From contig DCIK01000009.1 of the NCBI GenBank assembly GCA_002315975.1, positions 1 through 42,650 of the forward strand: a DNA stretch of 42,650 nucleotides, given 5' to 3'. The position numbers were made by a program, and so were the translations under genes. The notes below the pieces were generated by a model. It was not told the DNA's origin and made no database searches. It saw nothing but the letters and a program-made list of their open reading frames with translations. Source of the stretch: Clostridiales bacterium UBA1728. GTDB lineage: Bacteria; Bacillota; Clostridia; Oscillospirales; Oscillospiraceae. Below are positions 22,911 through 30,395 of this stretch, one piece after another (the first letter of the stretch is position 1; every line of letters starts with the position of its first letter).

Positions 22911-23579
22911 TTATTCTTCGGCTTCCTCTTCTTTTTTCCGCTCCTCCACATAGCGGAGAGCGGCCTGAGCGGTACCGTAGGCATCGGGGGAGTAGGAGTC
23001 GGCACCTACCTCCCGGGCCACCTCCCAGGTGATGGGAGCGCCGCCAACCATGATGAAGAGCCGATCCCGCAGACCGGCCTCGCTGAGCGCCTCGATGGTG
23101 GCGGTGATGGAGGGGATGGTGGTGGTCAGCAGCGCAGAGAGACCCAGCAGATAGCAGTCGCTGTGCTGCTCCACGGCGGCGACGAAGTCCTTGGGCGCCA
23201 CGTCCACGCCTAAATCGACCACCTCAAAGCCGTAGCTCTCCAAGGTGCAGCAGACCAGATTCTTGCCCACATCGTGGAGGTCACCCTGCACGGTGCCGAG
23301 AATGTATTTGACCTTGTTGGTCTGCCGCTCGGCGGAGAGCAGAGGGCGCAGCAGGGTCATGCCCTTTTTCATGGCGGCAGCGGCCACCAGCATCTCGGGC
23401 ACGTAAATGTCGCTGTTGTGGAACAGCTCGCCCACCTGCAGCATGGCGCCGGTCATGGTGTCGATGATGGTCTGGGGCTCAAAGCCGCTGACCAGAGCCA
23501 TCTGCACCGCGTTGGAAATGCGTTTGACCTTGCCGCCGATAATAAGTCGTTTGATTTCTTCCAGTAATTCCTGATCCAT
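22911..23579 (-). CDS. Corrinoid (cobalamin-binding) methyltransferase protein, MtaC/MtbC-like
   Basis: 222 residues from the ATG at 23579 (GGAAGGAA upstream). A four-helix cap domain (residues 1-85, containing MLQVGELFHNSDIYVPEML) precedes a Rossmann-like B12 domain. DLHDVGKN holds the DxHxxG motif, with His102 as lower cobalt ligand; GLSALLTTT and MVGGAPIT are the other B12-loop motifs. It carries the methyl group between the substrate-specific and acceptor methyltransferases. It is the only corrinoid protein in the window and so a candidate partner for all four UroD-family proteins. No reductive activator (RamA/RACo) gene is seen. The C-terminus is acidic and charged (EERKKEEEAEE). Confidence 0.92.
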   Translation of the reverse strand: MDQELLEEIKRLIIGGKVKRISNAVQMALVSGFEPQTIIDTMTGAMLQVGELFHNSDIYVPEMLVAAAAMKKGMTLLRPLLSAERQTNKVKYILGTVQGDLHDVGKNLVCCTLESYGFEVVDLGVDVAPKDFVAAVEQHSDCYLLGLSALLTTTIPSITATIEALSEAGLRDRLFIMVGGAPITWEVAREVGADSYSPDAYGTAQAALRYVEERKKEEEAEE

Positions 23580-23613
23580 AGGGTATTCCTTCCGCAATAA
23601 ACCCGGCAAAAAG

Positions 23614-23818
23614 CCTCGCAGAGTTTCGCCGCCCAAGGGGTCGGCGAAATAAAAACAAATCCGTTTTTATGTGAGCTTTGCCCACATAAAAACACCCTGA
23701 GGCGCATCCTATTGATGCGCCCTCGCGCCGACCAAGGCGGCTATGCCGCCGCGATCAGCGCGAGAAATGCTCGTTTGGAACGGCTTTGCCGTTTCAAACG
23801 AAACGCCGAAGGCGTATC
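23614..23818 (-). repeat. Family A modular palindromic repeat between LysR gene 2 and the corrinoid gene
   Basis: Full set of modules with a distinct stop-proximal hairpin (GTTTGAAACGGCAAAGCC with its complement), the ATGTGGGCAAAGCTCACATA hairpin and the terminal box CTCTGCGAGG. It touches the stop of LysR gene 2. Confidence 0.8.
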
Positions 23819-24695
23819 AGAGGCAGCACTCCGTGATGTGGGTGAAGAGACGGACGCTGGGATTGGTGGTGTTGGTCTTCCAGGCCAGAACCAGCTTGCT
23901 CTCGGGCACATCGGTGAGAGGGATGGCGCGGGCGTTGGCGCTGTGGCAGGCACGGTTCTCGCTGTTAAAGAGGGCGATGCCGAAGCCGGACTCAATCCAC
24001 AGAGACTTGGTGCGCACATCGGGCACGTACTTGCAGGCGGGCATGAAGTCCTCCTTCTGGCAGCAGTCCAGCAGGAAGCGGGTCTCGGGCGAGACCTTGC
24101 TGCCGGAGAAGATGAAGGTGTCTCGGCGGAAGTCGGAGAGCGTGGCGGCGGGACGGGCAGCCAGATGGTGATCGGGCGGCACGACCATGCAGTAGGGCAC
24201 GCTGTCGAGCTTCAGGGAAGCCACGTTCTTCATATTCTCCAGACCGTGATCCATGGTGAAGATCAGGTCCAGACGACCCTGCTCCAGACCCTGCAGCAGC
24301 TCGTCCTCCTCCTGACGGACAGGAGAGACCTCCACCAGCGGCAGAGACTGAGCAAAATATTTCAGCGTTACCTGCAGCGCCTCATCCAGCTGCTGACCCT
24401 CCAGCACGCCGATGTTCAGGTGACCCATCAGACCGTTCTCTGTCTGACGGACCAGCAGCGTTACGCGCTCCAGCTCCTTGCGGAGATTGGGCAGCTCACT
24501 GGCCAGCAGGGTGCCGGCAGGGGTCAGAGCCACGCTGTGGTGGTTGCGGGTCAGCAGGGGCACACCCAGCTCCGTCTCCAGAGAGGCGATGGAGCGGCTC
24601 AGTGCGGGCTGAGAAATAAACATTTCCGCAGCCGCCTCCGTAAAGCTCAGGGAGCGGGCTACGGCCATAAAATATTCTAATTGCTTGATAGTCAT
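23817..24695 (-). CDS. LysR-type transcriptional regulator divergent from nagB
   Basis: 292 residues from the ATG at 24695 (AGGAGG upstream). The N-terminal winged helix is clear (MTIKQLEYFMAVARSLSFTE, then SQPALSRSIASLE). The effector domain covers residues about 90-292. The gene is divergent from nagB and upstream, on the same strand, of the corrinoid gene (237 bases). It could therefore control amino-sugar use, corrinoid methyl transfer or both. It shares the LysR fold with the regulator at 21792 but the effector domains look unrelated. The effector is unknown. Confidence 0.88.
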   Translation of the reverse strand: MTIKQLEYFMAVARSLSFTEAAAEMFISQPALSRSIASLETELGVPLLTRNHHSVALTPAGTLLASELPNLRKELERVTLLVRQTENGLMGHLNIGVLEGQQLDEALQVTLKYFAQSLPLVEVSPVRQEEDELLQGLEQGRLDLIFTMDHGLENMKNVASLKLDSVPYCMVVPPDHHLAARPAATLSDFRRDTFIFSGSKVSPETRFLLDCCQKEDFMPACKYVPDVRTKSLWIESGFGIALFNSENRACHSANARAIPLTDVPESKLVLAWKTNTTNPSVRLFTHITECCL

Positions 24696-24720
24696 ATTAC
24701 ATCCTCCTTGCAACAAAGGT

Positions 24721-24749
24721 ATGATACCACAAAAATATCTGCTTGTCTA
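24721..24749 (-). promoter_or_regulatory. Promoter of LysR gene 2
   Basis: On the minus strand TAGACA (24744-24749) and TATCAT (24721-24726) are 17 bases apart, about 26 bases before the start codon. Confidence 0.6.
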
Positions 24750-24754
24750 CATCA

Positions 24755-24847
24755 ATTATGCATAACTACGGCGCTTCTCGATCAGACTTCTTGACATTCT
24801 GCTCAAAAAGAATAATTTTTGCCCATGAAATAACTGCGGTTATGCAT
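24755..24847. promoter_or_regulatory. Candidate LysR operator region
   Basis: ATGCATAAC (24758-24766) recurs in inverse as GTTATGCAT (24839-24847), and ATAAC-TGCG-GTTAT (24830-24843) is itself a short palindrome. These sites lie in the divergent region between LysR gene 2 and nagB, upstream of the nagB -35 box, where LysR proteins usually bind. Confidence 0.4.
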
Positions 24848-24867
24848 TTTTGCTAAGCAAGAAAGTA

Positions 24868-24896
24868 TTGACATTTAATTCCATTGTGAGTATAAT
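24868..24896 (+). promoter_or_regulatory. Consensus promoter of nagB
   Basis: TTGACA (24868-24873) and TATAAT (24891-24896) are perfect consensus boxes 17 bases apart, 68 bases before the start codon. Confidence 0.9.
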
Positions 24897-24964
24897 GACG
24901 CGTCAAAAAAATCAGGCAACAGAAGTGTTTATTCTTCTCTACCATTCTGAAAGGAGTAACCTAT

Positions 24965-25684
24965 ATGAAGATCATCATTGACAGCGAGGAAAACATCGCC
25001 AGGCGTGCCGCACAGCGCTATGTGGAGCTGCTGCAGACCAGGCCCGACGCCATTCTGGGCGGTGCCACCGGCTCCACCCCTCTGGGTCTCTACGCCGAGC
25101 TGGCCAGACTCTGCAAGGAGGGCAAGATCAGCTTTAAGAACGCAAAGAGCTTCAACCTGGACGAGTATGTGGGTCTCAGCGGCGAGCATGACCAGTCCTA
25201 CCGCTACTTCATGAACCACAATCTCTTCGAGCACATCGACATTGACATCGCCAACACCCGCGTGCCCGACGGCATCAACACCGCCATCGCTGCCGAGTAT
25301 GACAAGGAAATCGAGGCCGCCGGCGGCATCGACCTGCAGCTTCTGGGTATTGGCGTGGACGGTCACATCGGCTTCAACGAACCCGGCACGCCGCTGGACA
25401 GCGTCACCCATGTGGTGGAGCTCACCGAGAACACCCGCGAGGTCAACTCCCGCTTCTTTTCCTCTTTGGATGAGGTTCCCACCCACGCCGTCACCATGGG
25501 CATCAAGACCGTCATGAACGCCCGGGGCATCATCCTTATGGCCATCGGCAAGTCCAAGGCCGAAATCTGCAAGGCCTTCATCGAAGGCCCCGTCACCACC
25601 GAGGTTCCTGCCTCCATCCTGCAGCTGCACCCCAACTGCGAGGTGTATCTGGACTACGAGGCCGCCGCCCTGCTGGGCAAGTAA
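24965..25684 (+). CDS. nagB: Glucosamine-6-phosphate deaminase
   Basis: 239 residues, near the 240-270 typical of NagB. It converts glucosamine-6-phosphate to fructose-6-phosphate and ammonia in amino-sugar catabolism. The N-terminal GGATGSTPLGLY phosphate loop, SFNLDEYVGL, and GIGVDGHIGFNEPG (catalytic His) are visible. The ribosome site GAAAGGAG lies 6 bases upstream. The very strong promoter suggests high expression unless repressed. No nagA follows. Its link to the peptide uptake unit would be peptidoglycan or mucin amino sugars, an inference. Confidence 0.95.
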   Translation: MKIIIDSEENIARRAAQRYVELLQTRPDAILGGATGSTPLGLYAELARLCKEGKISFKNAKSFNLDEYVGLSGEHDQSYRYFMNHNLFEHIDIDIANTRVPDGINTAIAAEYDKEIEAAGGIDLQLLGIGVDGHIGFNEPGTPLDSVTHVVELTENTREVNSRFFSSLDEVPTHAVTMGIKTVMNARGIILMAIGKSKAEICKAFIEGPVTTEVPASILQLHPNCEVYLDYEAAALLGK

Positions 25685-25702
25685 GCACAGAAAAGAACAA
25701 TC

Positions 25703-25762
25703 TCGGCTCCCCTGTTGCGAAGCAATGGGGGAGCTGCCAGCGAAGCTGACTGAGGGGTCTTG
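25703..25762. repeat. Family B palindromic unit
   Basis: CGGCTCCCCTGTTGCGAAGC, AATGGGGGAGCTGCCAGCGA and AGCTGACTGAGGGG form the two nested stems of a family B unit. A near-identical half occurs at 34645-34705. Confidence 0.7.
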
Positions 25763-25897
25763 TCGGATACACATTTGCTAAGGGAAGACCCCTCCACCGC
25801 TGCGCGGTCCCCCTCCCCTTTCAGGGGAGGCAAGGAGTGAGAAGCGGGCGGTTCCCCATTCCCCGAGGGAAAAGGCCGGATAACGAACGAAAAATGA

Positions 25898-25959
25898 GGC
25901 TGTGTGAATCAGCGAAAGCACACATCTGTGCGAATCGCTCCTTTCACGCAGCCTTTTTT
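25898..25959 (+). terminator. Family C terminator downstream of nagB
   Basis: GGCTGTGTGAA (25898-25908) pairs with TTCACGCAGCC (25943-25953) and six T residues follow. An inner AGCACA/TGTGC hairpin and GCGA/TCGC arms match the other family C copies. Confidence 0.75.
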
Positions 25960-26006
25960 CTCCCTTCAGCGCGGTCATTCCCATTTGTGAACAATTTGCT
26001 TTGCTA

Positions 26007-26035
26007 TAGACAGTGAACGCAAACTGTGCTATAGT
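26007..26035 (+). promoter_or_regulatory. Promoter of the polyphosphate kinase pair
   Basis: TAGACA (26007-26012) and TATAGT (26030-26035) are 17 bases apart. The resulting leader of about 270 bases carries a complete family A repeat. Confidence 0.65.
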
Positions 26036-26061
26036 TAGACACAGGCACATATATAAATAGT

Positions 26062-26243
26062 CGATTGTAAAACTTCGTTTTACAATCGAGATAAGGCACT
26101 CGCATTAATCGCGGCGGCAAAGCCGCCTTGGTCGATGCGAGGGCGCACCAATAGAGTGCGCCTCAGGGTATTTTCAAGGGAGCAAAGCTCCCTTGAAAAT
26201 GATTGAATTATTTTGCGAGCTGCGGCTCGCAAACTCTGCGAGG
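26062..26243 (+). repeat. Family A modular palindromic repeat in the PPK2 leader
   Basis: A full copy on the plus strand: CGATTGTAAAAC hairpin, ATTAATCGCGGCGG, GCCGCCTTGGTCGATGCG, GCGCACCAATAGAGTGCGCC, TTTTCAAGGGAGCAAAGCTC hairpin, TTTTGCGAGCTGCGGCTCGC and CTCTGCGAGG. It differs from most copies in lying in a 5' leader with no gene stop beside it, yet its orientation relative to transcription is the same. Confidence 0.8.
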
Positions 26244-26312
26244 CTAACGAAATAAATCTGGTGAGCACTTCTACAATTAACTAAGATATATAAAAATACA
26301 GGAGGAAATCTT

Positions 26313-27803
26313 ATGCTGAAGGAATATATTCGCCCCGACGACGGTCTCACCAAGGAAGAGCGCAAGGCTGCCATAAAGGGCTACCGCAAGGCTCTGGCGG
26401 CCCGTCAGGCCAAGCTCCGCGATGCCAAAATCCCCGTGATCGTGCTGGTAGAGGGCTGGGATGCTGCCGGTAAGGGCGGCCTCATCAACGACCTCATCAG
26501 CGAGCTGGACCCCCGCTTTGTCTCTGTTTTCTCTCAGGATGCCGCTCTGCAGGGTGCTGAGCGCTATCCCTTCCTCTATCCCTACTTCAACGCCATTCCC
26601 GAAAACGGAAAGCTTCTGTTCATGGACAGCGGCTACATGGAGGAGAGTGTCCACGGTCTGATGAGCGGCGAGCTGGACGAGGACGCCTACGAGCTCTATG
26701 TCCAGTCCTCCCGGCGCTTTGAGCGTACGCTGCGCGATAACGGCTATCTGCTCATCAAGTTCTTCATGCACATTTCTCGCAAGGAGCAGCACAAGCGTCT
26801 TTCCGAGCTGATGGACGACGAAAATACCGCCTGGCGCGTCACCGAGAACGACCTGTGGCAGAACGAGGAGTACAAGGACTTCCGCGATGCCTACGAGGAC
26901 TTCATGGCCGCCACCTCCGAGGTGGCTCCCTGGCACATCCTTGACGGCGAGAGCAACTCCCACACCTATTACGATGCCTACAAGATCATCTGCGATTCCA
27001 TTGACGCTGCTCTTGAAGCGGGCAAATACAATGGCCCCGCCTTTGAGGAAGAGTTCCCCATGAGCGAGAAGGTTCGGCTGGAGGATGCCGATCTGAGCCT
27101 TACCGTCAGCGATGAGGAGTACAAGAAGGAGCTGAAGGCTCTGCAGAAGCGCCTCAAGGAGCTCCATTACGAGATCTACCGCCTGCGTATCCCCGTGGTC
27201 ATCTGCTACGAGGGTTGGGACGCTGCCGGCAAGGGCGGCAATATCAAGCGTCTGGCCTATCCTCTGGACCCCCGGGGCTTTGAGGTCTATCCCATCGCCT
27301 CCCCCGAACCCCACGAGCTGGCCCGCCACTTCCTGTGGCGCTTCTGGAAGCGTCTGCCCAAGACCGGCCATGTGGCCATCTTCGACCGCACCTGGTACGG
27401 CCGCTGCATGGTGGAGCGCATTGAGGGCTACTGCAGCGAGAACGACTGGCAGCGCAGCTACAACGAGATGAACGAGTTTGAGGAAGAGCTCTACAACTGG
27501 GGCGCCGTGATCCTGAAGTTCTGGATTCAGATCGACCAGGACACCCAGCTGGAGCGCTTCACCGACCGTCAGAATACCCCCGAGAAGCAGTGGAAGATCA
27601 CCGAAGAGGACTGGCGCAACCGCGAAAAGTGGCCCCAGTACCAGCAGGCCGTTTCCGATATGCTGGAGAAGACCTCCACGGACTTTGCTCCCTGGCACGT
27701 GATCGAGTCCAAGGATAAGCACTATGCCCGTCTGAAGGTTCTGCGCCTGACCATTGCCGCGCTGGAGGCCGCCATCGCCGAGCGCAAGGAGTACGATGAG
27801 TAA
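26313..27803 (+). CDS. Two-domain PPK2 (polyphosphate:AMP phosphotransferase type)
   Basis: 496 residues made of two PPK2 domains. Walker A is present twice, as EGWDAAGKGG at residues 47-56 and 299-308. The lid/Walker B motif is intact only in the second domain (FDRTWYGRCMVERIEG, near residue 358); in the first it is FMDSGYMEESV, so the N-terminal domain is probably inactive or structural. Fused two-domain PPK2 proteins mostly phosphorylate AMP to ADP with polyphosphate. The ribosome site is AGGAGGAAA. The last codons overlap the ppk1 start by 8 bases, coupling the two. Together they would store phosphate as polyphosphate and use it to recharge AMP. Confidence 0.92.
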   Translation: MLKEYIRPDDGLTKEERKAAIKGYRKALAARQAKLRDAKIPVIVLVEGWDAAGKGGLINDLISELDPRFVSVFSQDAALQGAERYPFLYPYFNAIPENGKLLFMDSGYMEESVHGLMSGELDEDAYELYVQSSRRFERTLRDNGYLLIKFFMHISRKEQHKRLSELMDDENTAWRVTENDLWQNEEYKDFRDAYEDFMAATSEVAPWHILDGESNSHTYYDAYKIICDSIDAALEAGKYNGPAFEEEFPMSEKVRLEDADLSLTVSDEEYKKELKALQKRLKELHYEIYRLRIPVVICYEGWDAAGKGGNIKRLAYPLDPRGFEVYPIASPEPHELARHFLWRFWKRLPKTGHVAIFDRTWYGRCMVERIEGYCSENDWQRSYNEMNEFEEELYNWGAVILKFWIQIDQDTQLERFTDRQNTPEKQWKITEEDWRNREKWPQYQQAVSDMLEKTSTDFAPWHVIESKDKHYARLKVLRLTIAALEAAIAERKEYDE

Positions 27804-30225
27804 AGAAGAATCCAACGGTCTGGCTCTTTCCGCCATGAACGCGGAGATCGAGGCCGACAGCAGTCTGCTGCAGGAGAGCAAGGCCATCCTGGCCTCGCTC
27901 CCCTCCAACTGCTTTACGGACCGGGAGCTGAGCTGGCTGCAGTTCAATCTCCGGGTTCTGATGGAGTGCGGCGATAAGCGCGTGCCGCTGCTGGAGCGGC
28001 TGAAGTTCCTCTCCATCTACTATTCCAATCTGGATGAGTTTTTCATGGTGCGCGTGGGCTCTCTCACCCACCGCAGCATCTTCCTGCCCGATGTGACCGA
28101 CTCCAAGACCGGCTGGAATGCTTCCGCCCAGCTCAAAAAGGTGCTGGCGGAGGTGAGCCGTCAGCAGACCGTGGCGGAAAACCTCTATCGGGAGCTTCTG
28201 ACGGATCTGAAGGCTGCCGAGATTGACGTGCTGGACTTCCGCCGTCTGGGCAAGGCCGAGGAGACCATGTGCCGCAAGGCCTTTACGGAGCTGCGCCCCC
28301 TGCTGGTGCCCCGGATCGTGGACGGTCGGCACCCCCTGCCCTTCCTGGGCAACAAGGAGGAGTGCGTGGCCGTGGCCGTGGGAAAGGGTGATACCCTGCA
28401 GCTGGGACTGGTGCCCCTGTACCGCCTGCCTAAGTACAAGGTCTTTGAGCTTCAGGGTCGGCAGAAGGTGGCCATCGTCAGCGAGCTGATCAACCACTAT
28501 GTGCCCCAGCTCTTCAAAAAAGAGGATGTGCGCGAGAGCTGTGTGGTGCGGCTGACCCGCAACGCCGATGTGTTTATCGAGGACGATCTGCGTTCCTTCG
28601 ATGCCGACTTCCGCGCCAGCATGGAGAAGATGCTTCGCAAGCGTAAGCGTCAGCTCCCGGTGCGCCTGCAGGTGGACGGCAAGCCCTCCAAGGCGTTCAT
28701 GAGCCTGATCCAGCGAGTCTTCGGCATTGCGGACAGAAGCTGCTTTGTGGGCACGGTGCCCTTTGAGCTGGGCTTCGGCTCCGGCGTGAAGCGCACGCCG
28801 GATATGAAGTTCGACGAGCGCAAAAGCGTCCGCAGCGTAAAACTCCGCAAGGGCGAGTATTTCAGATATCTGGAGAAAAAGGACATCCTCCTTTCCTTCC
28901 CCTACCAGAGCATGACCCCCTTCATCGACCTGCTCTACGAGGCCGCCGATGATCCCACGGTCAGCTCCATCCGCATCACCCTCTACCGCCTGGCCGCCTC
29001 CAGTAAGCTGGCCGCGGCGCTGGCCTATGCCGCCGATCAGGGCAAGGAGGTGCTCTGCCTGCTGGAGCTCCGGGCCCGCTTTGACGAGCAGAACAACATC
29101 GACTACAGCGAGGTGCTGGAGGATGCAGGCTGCACCATCATCTACGGTCTGCCCGAGCAGAAGGTGCACAGCAAGCTCTGCCTCATCACCCGGCAGATCG
29201 GCGAGTCCGTCAGCTACATCACCCAGGTGGGCACCGGCAACTATAACGAGGTCACCAGCGAGCAGTACTGCGATGTGTCCCTCATCACCGGCAACGAGGC
29301 CGTGGGTCGGGACGCTGCCAATGTCTTCGATGCCCTTTCTCTGGGCCAGATTCCCCCGGAGACGGAAAAGCTCTGGGTGGCACCGCTGAGCTTCAAGCCC
29401 CGGCTGCTGGAGCTGCTGGAGCGGGAGCGGCTGAAGGGCAGCGAGGGCTTCGCCGCCATCAAGGTCAACTCCCTCAACGATATGGATGTGATGGCCGAAC
29501 TGATCCGCTGCTCTCAGGCGGGCGTCCGCATCGAGCTGTTTATCCGCGGCATCTGCTGCCTGCTGCCCGGCGTTCCCGGTGCCACAGAGAACATCACCGT
29601 TCGCAGCGTGGTGGGCCGCCATCTGGAGCATTCCCGCATCTTCGTCTTCGGCCGGGGAGAGGAGCGCCGCATCTTTATGGGCAGCGGCGATCTGCTCAAC
29701 CGCAACACCCGCCGTCGGGTGGAGGCCTGCATCGAGGCCGAGGACGATGAGATTAAGACTCAGCTTCTGGAGATCATGGAAGCTGTTCGTCAGGACAGAG
29801 AAAAGGGCTGGCTCATGCAGAGCGACGGCAGCTATGTGAAGGTACCCGGCGGCGAAGGCACAGCCTCCCAGGATCGGCTCTACCACTACTTCAGCGCCAT
29901 CACCGTGGAGCCGCTTCCCGAACCGGAGCCGGAACCGGAACCCATTCCGGAGCCGGAACCCATCCCGGAACCCGAGCCTGAAATCATCCCGGAGCCGGAG
30001 CCCATTCCCGAACCGGAGCCGGCACCGGAACCCGAACCTGTCCCGGTGCCTGTTCCGGAGTCTGAGCCGACTCCCGAGCCGAAGCCTGCCCCCGAGCCTG
30101 CGGCCAGGCCTGAGCCCGCCTCTGTCCCCAAGGCAACGGTGGCGCTGCACAGGGAAGAGCCCACGGTGAGAGAAGCCGGCAGAGCCTTTGTCAGGAGCAT
30201 CGTCTCCAGACTTTTCCGCAAATAA
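27796..30225 (+). CDS. ppk1: Polyphosphate kinase 1 with Pro-Glu-rich C-terminal tail
   Basis: 809 residues against about 690-720 for most PPK1. The N-terminal region (NCFTDRELSWLQFNLRVL), middle domain and two phospholipase-D-like domains are complete. The phosphorylated His is His458 in QKVHSKLC, and the second HKD-like motif is HLEHSRIFVFG with MGSGDLLNRNTRRRVE. From about residue 695 a tail of near-regular Pro-Glu dipeptides (EPEPEPEPIPEPEPIPEPEP and onward, ending about 765) is followed by a basic, amphipathic end (AGRAFVRSIVSRLFRK). The tail is not part of the known catalytic fold. The start overlaps PPK2 and has AAGGAG 5 bases upstream. It makes polyphosphate from ATP, reversibly. Confidence 0.94.
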   Translation: MSKEESNGLALSAMNAEIEADSSLLQESKAILASLPSNCFTDRELSWLQFNLRVLMECGDKRVPLLERLKFLSIYYSNLDEFFMVRVGSLTHRSIFLPDVTDSKTGWNASAQLKKVLAEVSRQQTVAENLYRELLTDLKAAEIDVLDFRRLGKAEETMCRKAFTELRPLLVPRIVDGRHPLPFLGNKEECVAVAVGKGDTLQLGLVPLYRLPKYKVFELQGRQKVAIVSELINHYVPQLFKKEDVRESCVVRLTRNADVFIEDDLRSFDADFRASMEKMLRKRKRQLPVRLQVDGKPSKAFMSLIQRVFGIADRSCFVGTVPFELGFGSGVKRTPDMKFDERKSVRSVKLRKGEYFRYLEKKDILLSFPYQSMTPFIDLLYEAADDPTVSSIRITLYRLAASSKLAAALAYAADQGKEVLCLLELRARFDEQNNIDYSEVLEDAGCTIIYGLPEQKVHSKLCLITRQIGESVSYITQVGTGNYNEVTSEQYCDVSLITGNEAVGRDAANVFDALSLGQIPPETEKLWVAPLSFKPRLLELLERERLKGSEGFAAIKVNSLNDMDVMAELIRCSQAGVRIELFIRGICCLLPGVPGATENITVRSVVGRHLEHSRIFVFGRGEERRIFMGSGDLLNRNTRRRVEACIEAEDDEIKTQLLEIMEAVRQDREKGWLMQSDGSYVKVPGGEGTASQDRLYHYFSAITVEPLPEPEPEPEPIPEPEPIPEPEPEIIPEPEPIPEPEPAPEPEPVPVPVPESEPTPEPKPAPEPAARPEPASVPKATVALHREEPTVREAGRAFVRSIVSRLFRK

Positions 30226-30264
30226 CAACAGACGATTGCAAGGTTCCTCGAACCTGCGCGAATC

Positions 30265-30347
30265 CACGTAGGGCTCGGCCTCCGGACGAGCCGTCACTTC
30301 CCCCGACACATCGGCTTGCGGCTCGTCCGGGAGGCCGAGCCCTACAC
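30265..30347. repeat. Family E repeat pair (inverted)
   Basis: GTAGGGCTCGGCCTCCGGAC with GAGCCG (30265-30292) recurs inverted as CGGCTCGTCCGGGAGGCCGA with GCCCTAC (30315-30342). Together they form a long imperfect hairpin downstream of ppk1. Direct copies lie at 31726-31794. Confidence 0.7.
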
Positions 30348-30365
30348 AAAATACCCACTAAAAAC

Positions 30366-30395
30366 CGCCCCCCGATGCTCAGGCATCAGGGGGCG
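30366..30395 (-). terminator. Terminator overlapping the esterase stop codon
   Basis: Arms 30366-30378 and 30383-30395 pair with one mismatch. On the minus strand GGTTTTTAG follows, and the TGA stop (30379-30381) lies in the loop. It may also stop transcripts from ppk1 arriving on the plus strand, although the T-run there is short. Confidence 0.75.

Larger units (their letters stand above)
25685..26312. other. 628-base gene-free stretch between nagB and the PPK2 gene
   Basis: In order: a family B unit (about 25703-25762), a GC-rich repeat piece (25787-25831, CCGCTGCGCGG), the family C terminator of nagB (25898-25959), the PPK2 promoter (26007-26035), a full family A copy (26062-26243) and the ribosome site AGGAGGAAA (about 26300). 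No additional gene is supported. Confidence 0.75.

Noticed and set aside
27598..30309. Minus-strand 903-codon open frame
   Set aside because: Antisense to ppk1; its Gly/Arg-rich beginning is just the Pro-Glu repeat read backwards.
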